DNA from: Pyropia haitanensis | Lineage: Eukaryota; Rhodophyta; Bangiophyceae; Bangiales; Bangiaceae | DNA length: 64,000 bases | Assembly: GCA_008729055.1 (NCBI GenBank) | Contig: SDUX01000008.1 | Location: 2,604,001 to 2,668,000 of the forward strand | Direction of reading: 5' to 3' | Shown here: in pieces, positions 41,581 to 53,410 of the stretch | How the letters are laid out: the number at the start of each line of letters is the position of its first letter | Position numbering within the stretch: position 1 is the stretch's first letter | Notes under the pieces: model-generated | The model's database searches: none | What the model was told of the DNA's origin: nothing | Seen by the model: only the letters and a program-made list of their open reading frames with translations | Position numbers and translations under genes: made by a program

Positions 41581-44500
41581 CGATGGTAGATCGGCACCGT
41601 ACTTTCCTCTGTTCGTCTATCGAGCGGCCAAGTCAAAAGTCCATGGAAAAGGACCAAACATCCCTTGAACGTGGAGTCTGGGAGCCCACGCCCACCCGCG
41701 CGCGTCGGTCACAGACGACGGCCGAGCGGCGCGCGGCGAGCACCAGCGGCCACCTCGGCGCATCATCGTGTGCGGGCTCGGCGCACGTACAGCCGAGTTG
41801 GCACCCCCTCCGCGTCGGTGTGCTCTGCCAGTCACAAGTACATGGGTTGAGGAAGAGATGTTGGAGCCGCGCACCCCCGTGCGCGGACGCTCCCGCCAAA
41901 CAGGTGCCGGTCTCTTTGGTGCTCGTCCACTCCGTCCGCTACCCTCTTTGTGCCAGCAACATGGCAGCAAGCTTCCGATGACTGAGGAGAACGTAACCAG
42001 GAAGGAGCCCGGCTGTTGGCAAGTCTTTCAGCAAAAGCGTTTTTGGCCGCGCGGGTGGAGCGGATGACGGGAAGCAGACCCCTCACAACGCGACGGCACG
42101 CGATGGCTGCATAGTGGCAGCTGATGGACGATGAGTAGTCATCCTCCTGGTCGTTGCACTCTACTTGGGGGAGCGTCTTCTTGACGACGAGGGAGCATGG
42201 GGCGAGCGGCAAGAGAGCCGTGCAGCCAGTCCCACCGGTGGCAGACCAAAGAGGCGGAATTCGGATGGAGTATGGTTTTTGGAAGTATCTTCAGGCACCG
42301 AGAAGAACCAGTAGCAATGAAATTTCAGCGACGTCATCAGGAAAACGCTGTGATGCATGCGGACCGATAGCTGACGGTGTGTGAAACGCAAGGCACAAAA
42401 AGGGAAAGTGGAGTCCCCTAACCGCGCAGACCCGATCCCAGAGACCGCAACGGTCTCCCCTCGGTCGCGAGTTCCGTCATGATCTGGGCTCGTCAGGCAG
42501 GTGTCCCGGTCGCGTCCGTCGATGAATCGCGCCTTTGTCAGCAATCGTGGATCAAGCCGTCCTGAGATCCGTTATGGAAGCCGCCTACGAGCTCACCATG
42601 CTGGTGCTCTGTCATTGGTTCGGCGGCGCAGAGAATCCCCTTTGAATGGGTGCTGCTACGGGGGGGGGGAGGGGTCGTGCACGGGTGGGTGAGTCCTCGC
42701 GGTTCCTATTGTCAACAACTGGCCAACCGCGCTCGATGGCACGCGGCGCACACGTGCATCGTGCCGGGCCGCATGCGCGTTCCATAAACGCCCCACCAAC
42801 CGGGAGTTGGTGACCCCCCGATCGTCGATTCGGTCGAGCGTTGCCGCCACCTGCCACGACTCGCGGTCGAGCGTGTGTCGGCGCGTGCCCCACACGCGCG
42901 AAAATCCCGGGAGCACGAGAAGCGGCGGCGCGTCGTCCCTCGCCTCGCGCCAGCCCCGCCGGCCACCGACTGCAGGGCACGCGCCAGCGGGCGGATTTTT
43001 GGCACCCGCGGGGAGGGAACCGCCCACGCTACGTGATACCGGCGGAGCGCCTTGCCCTGGCAGGACTTTTGGTCAAGACGGGCGTACCATGGCCGCTACT
43101 CGGGGGACGAGCGCGCGAGGGGGCGCCGCGAACGGGAGGTCCAGCGTCCCCTATTTTGGCAGTCGCCATCGTGGAGGGGGGGCGGCTACGTCGACCACCC
43201 GTGTCCGCCCCGCCCGACTTGGCAACGCCCAAGCCCAGCCGTTTAGACGCCCCGTGTTGTGAGGCGCGACGGGAGCTCTGCGGTGGCGGTCGCTAGTGTT
43301 GCCGCCACTCTTTTGTGTAGGCGCTGACCCCACGCGCACCCTCTCCGTTATGTCTTCTTCAAAAGGAAGGGGGGGGGGAATCGTGGAGGTCGGGGGGTTG
43401 AGGATGAGAGGCGGTTGAGAGGGTGGCAGGGGACCCCACAGAGAGCCGGACCGCCCGCTCCCCCCCCTTTCTCCCCAGGCTCCTCGCCAGGCGGTGCGAT
43501 GTGAGATGGGCGCCGCCGTTGCGGGCCTCGCCAGACGGCAATACAGGACGGGGATGTGCCCGCCGCCGGGGCCATCGCCCGCCGCAAACGGTTGGGCGGC
43601 TGCCCACGGCGGAGAGTCGCGGATGGGAACTCCGTCTGGCAGCTGGGCGGTGGTCGCGTGCGGCGGTGAGTCAGCAATCCCCTCCGAGTGGGGGGCGACG
43701 GGCGGTGGTGGTGGCCGAGGCGAAGGCGGCGCCTTTGACAGTCCGGTCTCACTCCTTTCGCAGGGAATTCCTGGCGAGGGGAGACGGCGGTGGGCTGCGG
43801 GTGCGGCCGCCCTTTGAGGGGCAGCAGCTGCTGCCGGGGAGTGGGCTCGCACCAAGGGCCGAGCCGCAGTGTCGCCACCGTCCGCTCCCTCTCCTCGACC
43901 AGAAATCCCCGGAGGGGAACGGCGGTAGTGGTGGGGGGGTGGGCCCGTGCGGACGGTTGCAACACCTCTCAGGGGAGAGAGTGGCGGAACTGTAGGGGGG
44001 ACACGGGGGCAGCAGCTTTCACTGAGGGGGTGAGCTTGCACCATAGGAGGAGCCCCGGGTCCGCGGACGACGGCCGCCATTCGCCGCGGTCGGCGATGGC
44101 ACACGCACGGGCCGGCTATCCATCACGGGGTCGCTCGCTATTGGGCCTCTGACACGGCCGAGGCCATACGGTTTGGGGTGAGGGTGGGGGGCGCCGCACC
44201 CGACGGGGGACCCGCTTCGCCGCGCTACGCCAGGACGCCACGCTGCGGTGGTCCGGTGGCCGCCTCGGTGGCCGTCGCGGCGGCCGTTGTTGGCCGACGC
44301 GGCGGCCGTCGGTGGCCACTGAATCAGCACCATCAAGAGGCGGGGGACGGTGGGGCGGGCGAAGGGAATTCCCATCATTGTTGGGCCTTGGGGAAGACGG
44401 CTGCCCCACAGCAGCGGCAGGTCCCCAGCGGCGGCCGGCAGCGGGGCGCTGGGTGGACCGTTTGTTTTGTTTGCAGGGCGTACAGTGGTGGGAGTAGAGC

Positions 44501-44947
44501 GGACCACTCCGTTGTGTTTTCGCGAGGATGGCCCTGTTGCCGAACAGGTGTGCCCCGATGGCGAAAATTAGGTACGCTCGCGTGCGCTGCTGGCGTGCTC
44601 GTACCAGAAAAGATGGGTGACGCAGATGTAGCCACGGCGCCGCCAGAAGGTCAGATGTAGCCGCGGCGCCGCCAGGGAGTCACAAGCTCTCTGCTCACCG
44701 TCCTGTGACCCTCGATAGGAGTACTGCCAGCCAGGCGAGGGAGGACGGCTTTGATGTGTTCTCTGTGGCCACCGCGTCGTTGACGGGTCCCCGATCGTGA
44801 ACAAAGTTGCAAACCGAGCGAGCAACAATAGCTGGGGAGCCAGCGGGTCACACACTCTCTGTTTCCCTTGCTGTGACCCTACACTGCTACTACCGACCGG
44901 GTGAGGGTGCACGGCCGTGGTGTGCGTTGCCCACTGTGGCCACCGTA
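41581..44947. other. gene-poor region of moderate GC with degenerate repeats
   Basis: Open frames up to about 317 codons (for example minus strand 43151-44104, Pro/Ala/Arg-rich) lack recognisable domains. Between about 43690 and 44060 blocks such as GGGGCAGCAGCT followed by a G(C/A)TTGCACCA-type segment recur in diverged form, suggesting an old minisatellite. At 44681-44775 and 44849-44945 two diverged copies, each starting GTCACA.. and ending CTGTGGCCACCG, form a tandem repeat with a period of about 168 bp. Confidence 0.4.
44681..44945 (+). repeat. diverged two-copy tandem repeat, about 168-bp period
   Basis: Both copies share GTCACA(A/C)(G/A)CTCTCTG, CTGTGACCCT, a GGGAGG/GGGTGC block and TGTGGCCACCG. 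The second copy abuts the TA-flanked inverted-repeat element that starts at 44948. Confidence 0.5.
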
Positions 44948-46213
44948 TCCGTCTGACACCAGTTTTTCACAAGTGGCACCAGTTTTTCACAACTTCCCAT
45001 CTGTGGGATTCCCACAGTGTTTACATAGAAAAACTGAAAAAAACGCTATTCGAGATCGTGCCCCAGCCGTCTATCGACTCGCGCCAAAAATACAAGTCGA
45101 GGCGCAGGCAAACGGTGAGTCACACGGCTTGACGCGCCAACTCAAGGGCTCTCCAGCGGTGTAGAGAGACCCCAACAAGGCGGGCCTCCGGGCGCGCCAT
45201 GTCGCGCCGCGTAGAAAAAGGTGCGGCTTCCCGGAGGAATTAGAATTCAAGTACCTGGCCTGACGCTACTTCTGGCTGATTGATGGGCGAGCCCAGCGCT
45301 TTTCGGCGCGGCGTACAGCCGGCGCTCGAAGGGCTACGAGGCTTCTTCCCCTCCTGTAGACACTATACCCTCTTCTAGTACACCACCGGGACACAGACGC
45401 CTCCTCTACCCATTCGTCTGCCTTTGAACGCTGCAGAAGCGCATGTGCGTTTCCGAGAATGGGCGGCAGTCGCGCCACAAGCCCGCTTGCCCCAGCTTTC
45501 CCCACTTTCCTTCCCTTTGGGGCCTGCGCACCGTATCCCCTCCCTCCCCTGACTGCGAACATACCTGGTGAGGGCTCCACATCTCCTCCTCCACCGGCAG
45601 CGGCCCTGTCTGGTCGGGGCGCCCCATCCCCCTCCCCCTGGCAGCGGTCCTGCCGGCTCGGACCCCCCCCCCGCCGCCCGCTCCGACGCCCCCCCCACCC
45701 GCTCGGACGCCCCCCCCCCGGCCCCTCAAGTTGATCTGGGTGACCCCCCACCTCCCCCGCTGCGAGCCGACGTGTGCTGTGGAACCCCCGATGGAGCAGC
45801 GGTGGCATGGATGACCGCCCGGTGGCGATGGGACGGTCCGCACACCGTGCTCTGAGATCTGTCAAGAGACTACCCGGGTCCGACTTGTCCGAGGCACGAT
45901 CTCTGCGTGCTCATTGGTCGATGACCGCAGGATGCGGGCCCACGCACGTAAATACATTCAAAATTTTCCGGGGTTTCTGTGCAATATCGCGCTCTGGGGC
46001 CTGTCCTGGTACAGATCTCGAGTTGTGAAAAACTAGTGTCACCCCCCAAAGGAGGGTACCGTTTTCAAAAAAGAAGCGCTCCTCGCCTTGAGAAACGGAC
46101 AAAACGCCCGGCCTCGTGAGGAGCTACGGAGTCCGCTCATATTTTTTTGGAGAAAAAAACGTCCTCGCATCCTTCTCTCATACCCGAGTTGTGAAAAACT
46201 GGTGTCAGACGGA
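44948..46213. mobile_element. TA-flanked inverted-repeat element (Tc1/mariner-like, non-autonomous)
   Basis: A 1,266-bp element has perfect 25-bp terminal inverted repeats beginning TCCGTCTGACACCAGTTTTT at 44948; the complement ends at 46213. The dinucleotide TA flanks it on both sides (44946-44947 and 46214-46215), the target duplication of Tc1/mariner-type elements. Additional diverged copies of the CACCAGTTTTTCACAAC part lie just inside both ends (44976-44996, and inverted at about 46022-46042), giving two repeats per end. The interior is AT-richer near both ends and has a C-rich centre (45650-45725). It holds no DDE/D transposase; the longest frame (45266-45865, minus) is Arg/Gly/Pro-rich without motifs. 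Confidence 0.75.
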
Positions 46214-46215
46214 TA

Positions 46216-47150
46216 TCGTGGACGTGCGCCAATCGTGGACACGGCCGTACGCCGAGCGTGCAATAGCAGCACCCGGGGCGCGGCGCGGGGGGGCCAATTC
46301 TGGCCCCCTCAGGTTGGGTCCGCTCGCCCATTGGCCCTGTGGCTCGGTTGGTGCCGTGGGCACGGCGTGGGCGGCAGTCGCCGGTATTTGTGTCCACAGG
46401 GATTCAATTCAATTATGGCAGCACGACTCTTCCATCGAGGAGAACAAGTCTCACATCCAGCCCAATCAAGTCGTTCAAGAAATGTGTAATTAGTACCATG
46501 CGCACCTGAGCGTGTCGACGCGGCCGCGTTGCCATTGGCCACCCTTACAAAATTCAAACGGGCATCGAGGTTTTGAACTGCAGGGGGGCGAGTCGCGGCG
46601 TGTGCCGCGCGGGGCCCGCGCAGAGGCGGTCGCCACCCCCCCCCCCCCCACCGGCCCCTTGCCCGCGGTGGCGCCGCAGAGGGCCACGCGGGGGGTGCCC
46701 GTGCCGGCCGGTGCGCCAGCCAGTCTCCCCTCCCCACCCCCCCCCTCCTCCAACACTTCCCCCCGGCCGCATGGGGCGTCGACTGCTGACGCGGATGGTC
46801 GGTACATAGCGGGTGTCACCCGCGGGCGACGTCGACCACCGTGAGAGCCGCGGCCGACCGCCGCCCTTCCCCCCCCCCCCCCCCCCAGCCCTCCCCTCCC
46901 GAATCCCACACTCTCCCCCCAGCCCCTTCCCCCCTCCCGCTCCGGCCGCCGCCTCGCCACCACGGCCGGCCGCCCCGCCACCCCACCCCGTCGCCACCCG
47001 GCAGCCGGAACGCGCGCGGGCCGCCACGCCCACCGCCCCCGTGCGGACCTCCCTGCGGGTCGCCCCCTCCCCACCCCCCCCCCCCCGCGCTCCCCCCCCC
47101 CGCCCGTCCCCCCCCTGCGCCGGCACTCGGCTGGCGGGGCGACGCCCGCC
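46216..47150. other. intergenic with pyrimidine-rich leader of the topoisomerase gene
   Basis: No gene is supported before the topoisomerase ATG. From about 46866 to 47130 the + strand is almost all C with some T, a likely 5'-UTR or promoter-proximal tract. Confidence 0.45.
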
Positions 47151-47210
47151 ATGGCGCCCGCGGTGCTGGCGCCGGTGGAGGCGGCCGTCCACCCCAATGT
47201 GGCCGCCGGT

Positions 47211-47250
<40 letters not shown>

Positions 47251-50200
47251 GTGGCGGCGGCGGCGGCGGCGGCGGCGGTGGCAAGACGATTGAGGAGACG
47301 TACCAAAAGCTGTCCCAGCTGGAGCACATCCTCCTCCGCCCCGACACGTACATTGGCTCGCCCGAGCTCGTCACCACCACCCGCAAGGTGTGGGACGCCG
47401 CCGCCGCGCGGGTGGTCGAGCGCGACGTGACGTACGCGCCCGGCCTGTACAAGATTTTCGACGAGATCCTCGTCAACGCGGCCGACCACAAGCACCGGGA
47501 CGCGTCGATGAGCGCCCTCAAGGTGGACATTGACCCGGAGAACAACCGGGTGTCGGTGTGGAACAATGGCGCGGGTATTCCCGTCGCGATGCACGCCAAG
47601 GAGGGGGTGTACGTGCCAGAGCTGATCTTTGGCCACCTGCTCACGTCGTCCAACTATGACGACGGGGAGCGCAAGGTGGTGGGCGGCCGCAACGGGTACG
47701 GCGCCAAGCTGGCCAACATCTTCTCCACCCGCTTTGTCGTGGAAACCGCCGACGCCGCGTCGGGCCAGACGTACACGCAGGTGTTTCGGCGCAACATGAT
47801 GGACCGGGGGGCGCCGGCCATCCGGCCGTCGGCCAAGCCCCGCGACGCGTGGACGCGGATTACGTTTGAGCCGGACCTGGCCAAGTTTGGGATGGGCCGC
47901 CTCGACGCCGACGCGGTCGCCATCCTCCAGATGCGCGTCGTGGACATGGCCGGGGTGGTGCCCGGCATTGGGGTGTACCTCAACGGGGTCAAGCTCAAGG
48001 TGCACTCGTTCAAGCAGTACGTGGACCTGCACCTGGCCGACGCGCCCGACGCGCCACGCATCCACGACGCCCCGGCGGGCGGCCGGTGGGAGGTGGTCGT
48101 GTCCCTGAGCGACGGCCAGCTGACGCAGACGAGCTTTGTCAACAGCATCGCGACGACCAAGGGCGGCACGCACGTCGGCCACGTGGCGGACCAGCTGGTC
48201 GGCCGCATCCAGGAGCACATTGCGAAAAAGCACAAGGCGCTCAAGGTCAAGCCGTTCCAGATCAAGTCGCAGCTGTCCATCTTTGTCAAGTGCCTGGTGG
48301 AGAACCCGGCGTTTGACTCGCAGACCAAGGAGATGCTCACGTCCCGCCCGTCGTCGTTTGGCTCCAAGTGGACGTGCCCCGACCGGGTGGCCAAGGAGCT
48401 CCTCAAGTCTGGCGTGGTGGAGAGCGTGCTCAGCCTCGCCGCGTCGCGGCAGGTCAAGGAGCTTGCCAAGACGGACGGCGGCAAGCGCGCGCGCGTCAGC
48501 GGCATCCCCAAGCTCGACGACGCCAACCTGGCGGGCACCCGCGACAGCGCCCGCTGCACGCTCATCCTCACCGAGGGGGACTCGGCCAAGGCGCTCGCCA
48601 TTTCCGGCCTGTCTGTCCTCGGCCGTGACCTGTATGGCGTCTTCCCGCTGCGGGGCAAGCTGCTCAACGTGCGGGAGGCGACGCACAAGCAGATTATGGA
48701 CAATGCGGAGATTACCAACCTCAAAAAGATCCTCGGCCTGCAGCACGGCAAGGCGTACGACGCGGCGAGCATCAAGTCGCTGCGCTATGGCCACGTGCTC
48801 ATCATGACGGACCAGGACCACGACGGCTCGCACATCAAGGGGCTCCTCGTCAACATGTTTCACCACTTTTGGCCGTCGCTCCTCCGCGTGCCCGACTTTC
48901 TCGAAGAGTTTATCACGCCCATCGTGCGGGTGACGCGCAAGGGCGTGACGGGCAAGGCCGCCGACGCGTCGGCGCGCAGCTTTTACACCATCCCCGAGTT
49001 CCAGACGTGGGTGGAAGAGACGGGCCGGGCCATCTCGGGCTGGCGCGTCAAGTACTACAAGGGGCTGGGCACGAGCACGGCGGCCGAGGCCAAGGCGTAC
49101 TTTTCCGACCTCGCCCGCCACCAGCTGTCCTTCCAGTGGTCGGGCGCGGTCGACGCGGAGATGATTGACCTGGCGTTTTCCAAGCTCAAGGTCGCGGAGC
49201 GCAAGAGCTGGCTCGCCGCCTACGTGCCCGGCACGTACTTTGACCACGCCGCCGACGCGCTCACGTACGCCAACTTTATCAACAAGGAGCTCATCCTCTT
49301 TTCCATGACCGACAATGAGCGGTCCATCCCGTCGGTGGTGGACGGCCTCAAGCCGTCGCAGCGCAAGGTGCTCTACGCGTGCTTTAAGCGCAAGCTGCGG
49401 ACGGAGGTCAAGGTCGTGCAGCTGGCGGGGTACGTGTCGGAGCACGCGGCGTACCACCACGGGGAGGCGTCGCTGCAGGCGACGATCGTGGGGCTCGCCC
49501 AAAACTTTGTCGGCGCCAACAATGTCAACCTGCTCACCCCCGACGGGCAGTTTGGCACGCGCCTCGCGGGGGGCAAGGACGCCGCCTCGTCGCGGTACAT
49601 CTTTACGCGCCTCGCGCCGGTCGCGCGGGCGCTGTTTCCGGAAGCGGACGACCCGCTGCTGGGCGCCCTCGAGGACGATGGCAAGCCGATTGAGCCCCGC
49701 TGGTACTGCCCGGTCCTGCCGCTGGTGCTCATCAATGGCGCCGACGGGATTGGCACGGGCTGGTCCACCTCCGTGCCGTGCTACAACCCGGCGGACCTGA
49801 TTGCCAACGTGCGGCGGCTGCTGCGGGGGGAGCCCGCCGCCCGCATGACGCCCTGGTACCGCGGGTTTACGGGCACCGTCGTGCCGGTGACCAACGCGCC
49901 GACGTTTGACGTGCACGGGGTGGTGGCGGACCTGGGGGGGGGGCGCCTCGCGCTGTCGGAGCTGCCCGTCCGCACCTGGACGTCGCCGTACAAGGAGTGG
50001 CTCGAGTCGATGATTGTGGGCGTGGGTGGTGGTGGTGGTGGTGGCGGTGGTGGTGGTGGCGGCGGCGGCGGCGGCGGCGATGGCGCCGCCGCGGCGGCCG
50101 AAGGGGGGGGTGGGGGTGCCGGCGGCGGCGGCGGCGGCGGCGGCCGCGCCAAGGCGGTGGCGCCCTTCCTCAAGGACGTCCGGGATATGAGCTCGGAGAA

Positions 50201-51323
50201 CCGCGTCGCGTTTACGCTGACGCTCTCGGACGCGGAGCACGCGGCGACGGTCGCGGCGGGCGCGCACGCGCGGCTCAAGCTCACCTCCACCCTCAGCACC
50301 AACAACATGGTGCTGTTTGACCAGGCGGGCGGCCTCCGGCGGTACGCGTCGCCCGAGGAGATCCTCGCCACGTTTTTCGACACGCGCTTGGAGCTGTACG
50401 GCAAGCGCCGCGCGTACCTGCTGCAGCAGCTGAGCGACGACGTGACGCGGCTGAGCAACAAGGTGCGGTTCATCCTGGCGGTCGTTGCGGGGGAGCTGGT
50501 CATCTCGCGCCGCTCCCGCGCGCAGCTGTACGCCGACCTGGTGCGCCTGCGGTTTGACCCGCTCCCGTCGGTGGGCAAGCGGGGCGGCCGCCACGGGCGG
50601 CTGTCGGGTGCGGGCGGCGACGCGGACGATGGGGGCGGCGACGAGTCGGACGCGTCGACCGCCGACGCCCAAGAGCCGGTGCCCCTCGACGGCGCGACGC
50701 CAACGGGTAGTGTGCGGGACTATGACTACCTGCTGTCGATGGCCCTGTGGAGCCTCACCGCGGAGCGGGTGGCCGCCCTCACCGCCGACCGGGACGCCAA
50801 GGCCGCCGAGCGCGCCGCGATGGCCGCCACCACCCCGGCCGACCTGTGGCTGGCCGACCTGGCCCACCTGGAGGAGGTCCTCGCCGCCGACGCGGCCGCC
50901 GCGCGTGCCGCCGCCGACGAGCTGTCGGTCGCCGCGTCGGCGGCGGCGGCACGCCAGGCCGGCGGGCGAGGGGGGGGGGTGGCAAGGGCAAGGGCCGCGC
51001 CCGTGCCGCCGGTGGGGGGGTGTTTGGGGTGACCAAAAAGGGTGGGGGGGGGGGGGGGGGGGGTCGTACGCGGAGGAGCTGGACGAGGGGGGGGGGGGGA
51101 CGTGCTGCCGCCCCCTGCCGAGCGGGTGCAGCGGGTGCCGCGGCCAAAGCGGGACCCGGCGGTGGCCAAGGTGGCCAAGCCCCGCGCGCCGCGGGGCAAG
51201 GCCGCCAAGGCAGCGGCCGCGGCGGCGGAGGCGGCGGCCGCGGCGGCGGCGGCCGACGGGGATGACGACGACGCCGCGGCGGGCGCCACCGACGGCGACG
51301 ACGACGCCATCGCACCCGTGCGC

Positions 51324-51367
<44 letters not shown>

Positions 51368-51504
51368 CAAGCCGCGTGGCCGCAAGCCCGCCGCGGCGGC
51401 GGCGGCCAAGCGCCGTGCCGCCGCCGCGCGGGCGGTGGCGGTCGACACGGACAGTGACGACGCGGACGATTTCGCGCTGTGCCTCGACGACGCGTCGGGG
51501 AGTG

Positions 51505-51547
<43 letters not shown>

Positions 51548-51989
51548 GGCGGCGGTGGCGGCGGTGCCGCCACGGGCGGGGGTGGCCAAGGCACGGGCGG
51601 TGCGGGGGGCGGCGCGGCGGGCGGCGCGGATTGTCGAGTCGTCGGAGGACTCGTTTGGGGGGGGGAGTGAGGGGGAGACCGACGACGATGCTGCCGATGG
51701 TGGGCACGGGGGGGGGGGGGTGTCGCGGCCGGGCGTGCCGGCTGTCGACGTGGACGGGGGGGGGGGGGGGGGCAGTGGCGCCGCCGTGGCCGGTGCCGAT
51801 GGGAGTGGCGGCACGCCGCCGCCGGCCGCCGCGGCGGTGGTGGTGGCGGCGGCGGCGGTGGCCAAGCCGCGGGCGGCGGCCAAGAAGCCACGCGCGCCCC
51901 GCGGGGGTGCCAAGAAGGCCGCGTCGGTGGCACCACCACCACCGCCGCCGCCGCCGCCGCCGCCACCCGTCGACACCTTGCTTGTCCAC

Positions 51990-52020
<31 letters not shown>

Positions 52021-52664
52021 GCGACGACGATGGCGACGGCGCCGCCGCCGCGGCGGCGCTGGCGGCCACCGCTCACGGCGACGGCAGCGCCGCGACGGAC
52101 GCGGCGGTAGCGCACGTGGCCGACGCGATGCGCACGGCGGTGCGGCTCGACTCGTCGGACGATAGCGGCGGCGACGCGGCGGCGGCGCCCGTCTGGGCTC
52201 GCCCTCTGGCGGCGGCGGTGGCGGCGGCGGCGGCACGGCCGGCACGCCGCCGTGCGGCCGCGTCGCGGCGGGTGGTGGTCGAGACGGACGACGAAGAGGA
52301 GGGGGAGGAGGAGGGGGAGGAGGAGGAGGCGGCGGCGGCGGCCGCGTCGACCGACGGCGCCACCGCCTCGGACGACGATGACGACTTTGTGGGCGACGCC
52401 GACAGCGACGATGACGCGTTTGCGTCGCCGCCACGGGCGGTGGCGGCGGCGGCCAAGGCGGGGGCGGCCAAGCGGCGCCGCGCGCCGCGTGGCGGTGCCG
52501 CCGCCGCCGCCGCCGCGGGCGGCGTGGCGGCGGCCGCCGCCGGCCGCCGTGGCGGCCGCCGCGGCGGCAGCAGTGGGGGGTCCACCGAGCCGCCGCCGCC
52601 GCCGTCGCCCGAGACCAAGACGCCGCTGCCCAAGCGCGTGCGCACCGCCCGCCCGCGGCGGTGA
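47151..52664 (+). CDS. TOP2: DNA topoisomerase II (eukaryotic type IIA)
   Basis: From the ATG at 47151 an open frame of 1293 codons carries the full type IIA core. A Gly-rich N-terminus leads to KTIEETYQKLSQLEHILLRP; the GHKL ATPase shows EILVNAADH (105-113), NNGAGIPV and GGRNGYGAKLANIFS; the transducer shows QTSFVNSIATTKGGTHV. TOPRIM has LTEGDSAKA with Glu475 and the D-Q-D-H-D triad at 554-558, then PLRGKLLN. The breakage-reunion domain shows DGLKPSQRKVLYACFKRKL and RYIFTRLAP with catalytic Tyr816, and GTGWSTSVP follows. A Gly insert lies near residues 962-1002. The frame hits TGA at 51030-51032, but the charged tail clearly continues to a stop at 52662-52664. Frame slips at G-runs near 50970-50979, 51044-51062 and 51089-51099 reconnect VFGVTKK, SYAEELDEGG and the tail of KPRAPRGKAAK repeats and acidic clusters, ending PLPKRVRTARPRR, a nuclear-localisation-type end. 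No intron is seen. Confidence 0.95.
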
Positions 52665-53072
52665 GGGGGGGGGGAGGGCTGAGGGGGGGAGGGGAGCTGG
52701 GGGGGGGTGGGGGGGGCCCGCGCCCGCGCGCGTGGCCCATGCGCCCGCCGGCGGCTACCGCGGCGCCGCCCATGTACAGAAGTGTGGTGGGTTTGTTTTT
52801 TGGTTTTGTCGGCTGGTGTCGAGATGACCGCGGTGGCCCGGCGGCACCGCCGACGCCGACGCTGTCGCGGGTCGCGCCGCGCCGCGACCGCGTCGCGCCG
52901 TCGGCCGCTCCGTTTCCCCACCGCGGCGGGCCGTCGGCCGCCCCGGTTTGCACGGCCGTGTCCCCCCACTGGGGAGGGGGCCCCACGGGGCAGCGCCGCT
53001 CCGTTCCGAGGCGGGCGTGCTGCGCGCGGCCGAGCCCCGCCGCCCGCCACCAGCCGTGCCGCGGCGGCGGCG

Positions 53073-53107
<35 letters not shown>

Positions 53108-53410
53108 GACGGGCCCGTCCGTGCCAGCGCCCCCCCTCCGGCACCGCCGCCACCGCCTTATAGCCCCCATCCACGCGCCGCGCGTGCGCCGCACGGTGCC
53201 CCCCCACGTGCGCGCGCACGGCAGCGCGGCGGGCACAACCCGGGACCCCCCCCCCCCGATGCGACGCGGTGCACGCTTTTTTTTTTTTTCTGTTTTTTGT
53301 CCCCCACAAGAACGGACGCGGGCGGCCCCCCAGTCGCCCCCCCCCCGCCCCGTCTCGTCCCCCGCTCGCTCCCTTCCCCCCCCCCCCCCCCCCCCCCCCC
53401 AACGCGCGGC
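52665..53410. other. intergenic between convergent TOP2 and VTC1-like genes
   Basis: A T-rich tract (TTTGTTTTTTGGTTTTG, about 52791-52808) lies about 130 nt past the TOP2 stop, and a second at about 53276-53299. The rest is GC-rich with no supported gene. Confidence 0.5.

Noticed and set aside
42656..43027. Possible retroelement fragment (minus strand, SWQVAATLDRIDDRGV region)
   Set aside because: Reads like protein for about 60 residues but shows no reverse-transcriptase, integrase or gag motif and has no flanking LTRs.
43151..44104. 317-codon Pro-rich minus-strand frame as a gene
   Set aside because: It follows degenerate repeat sequence and has no domain, signal peptide or membrane segment.
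46554..52115. 1853-codon open frame on the minus strand opposite topoisomerase II
   Set aside because: It is the antisense shadow of the topoisomerase gene; its Arg/His-rich translation has no domain, and the plus strand has a full set of conserved TOP2 motifs.
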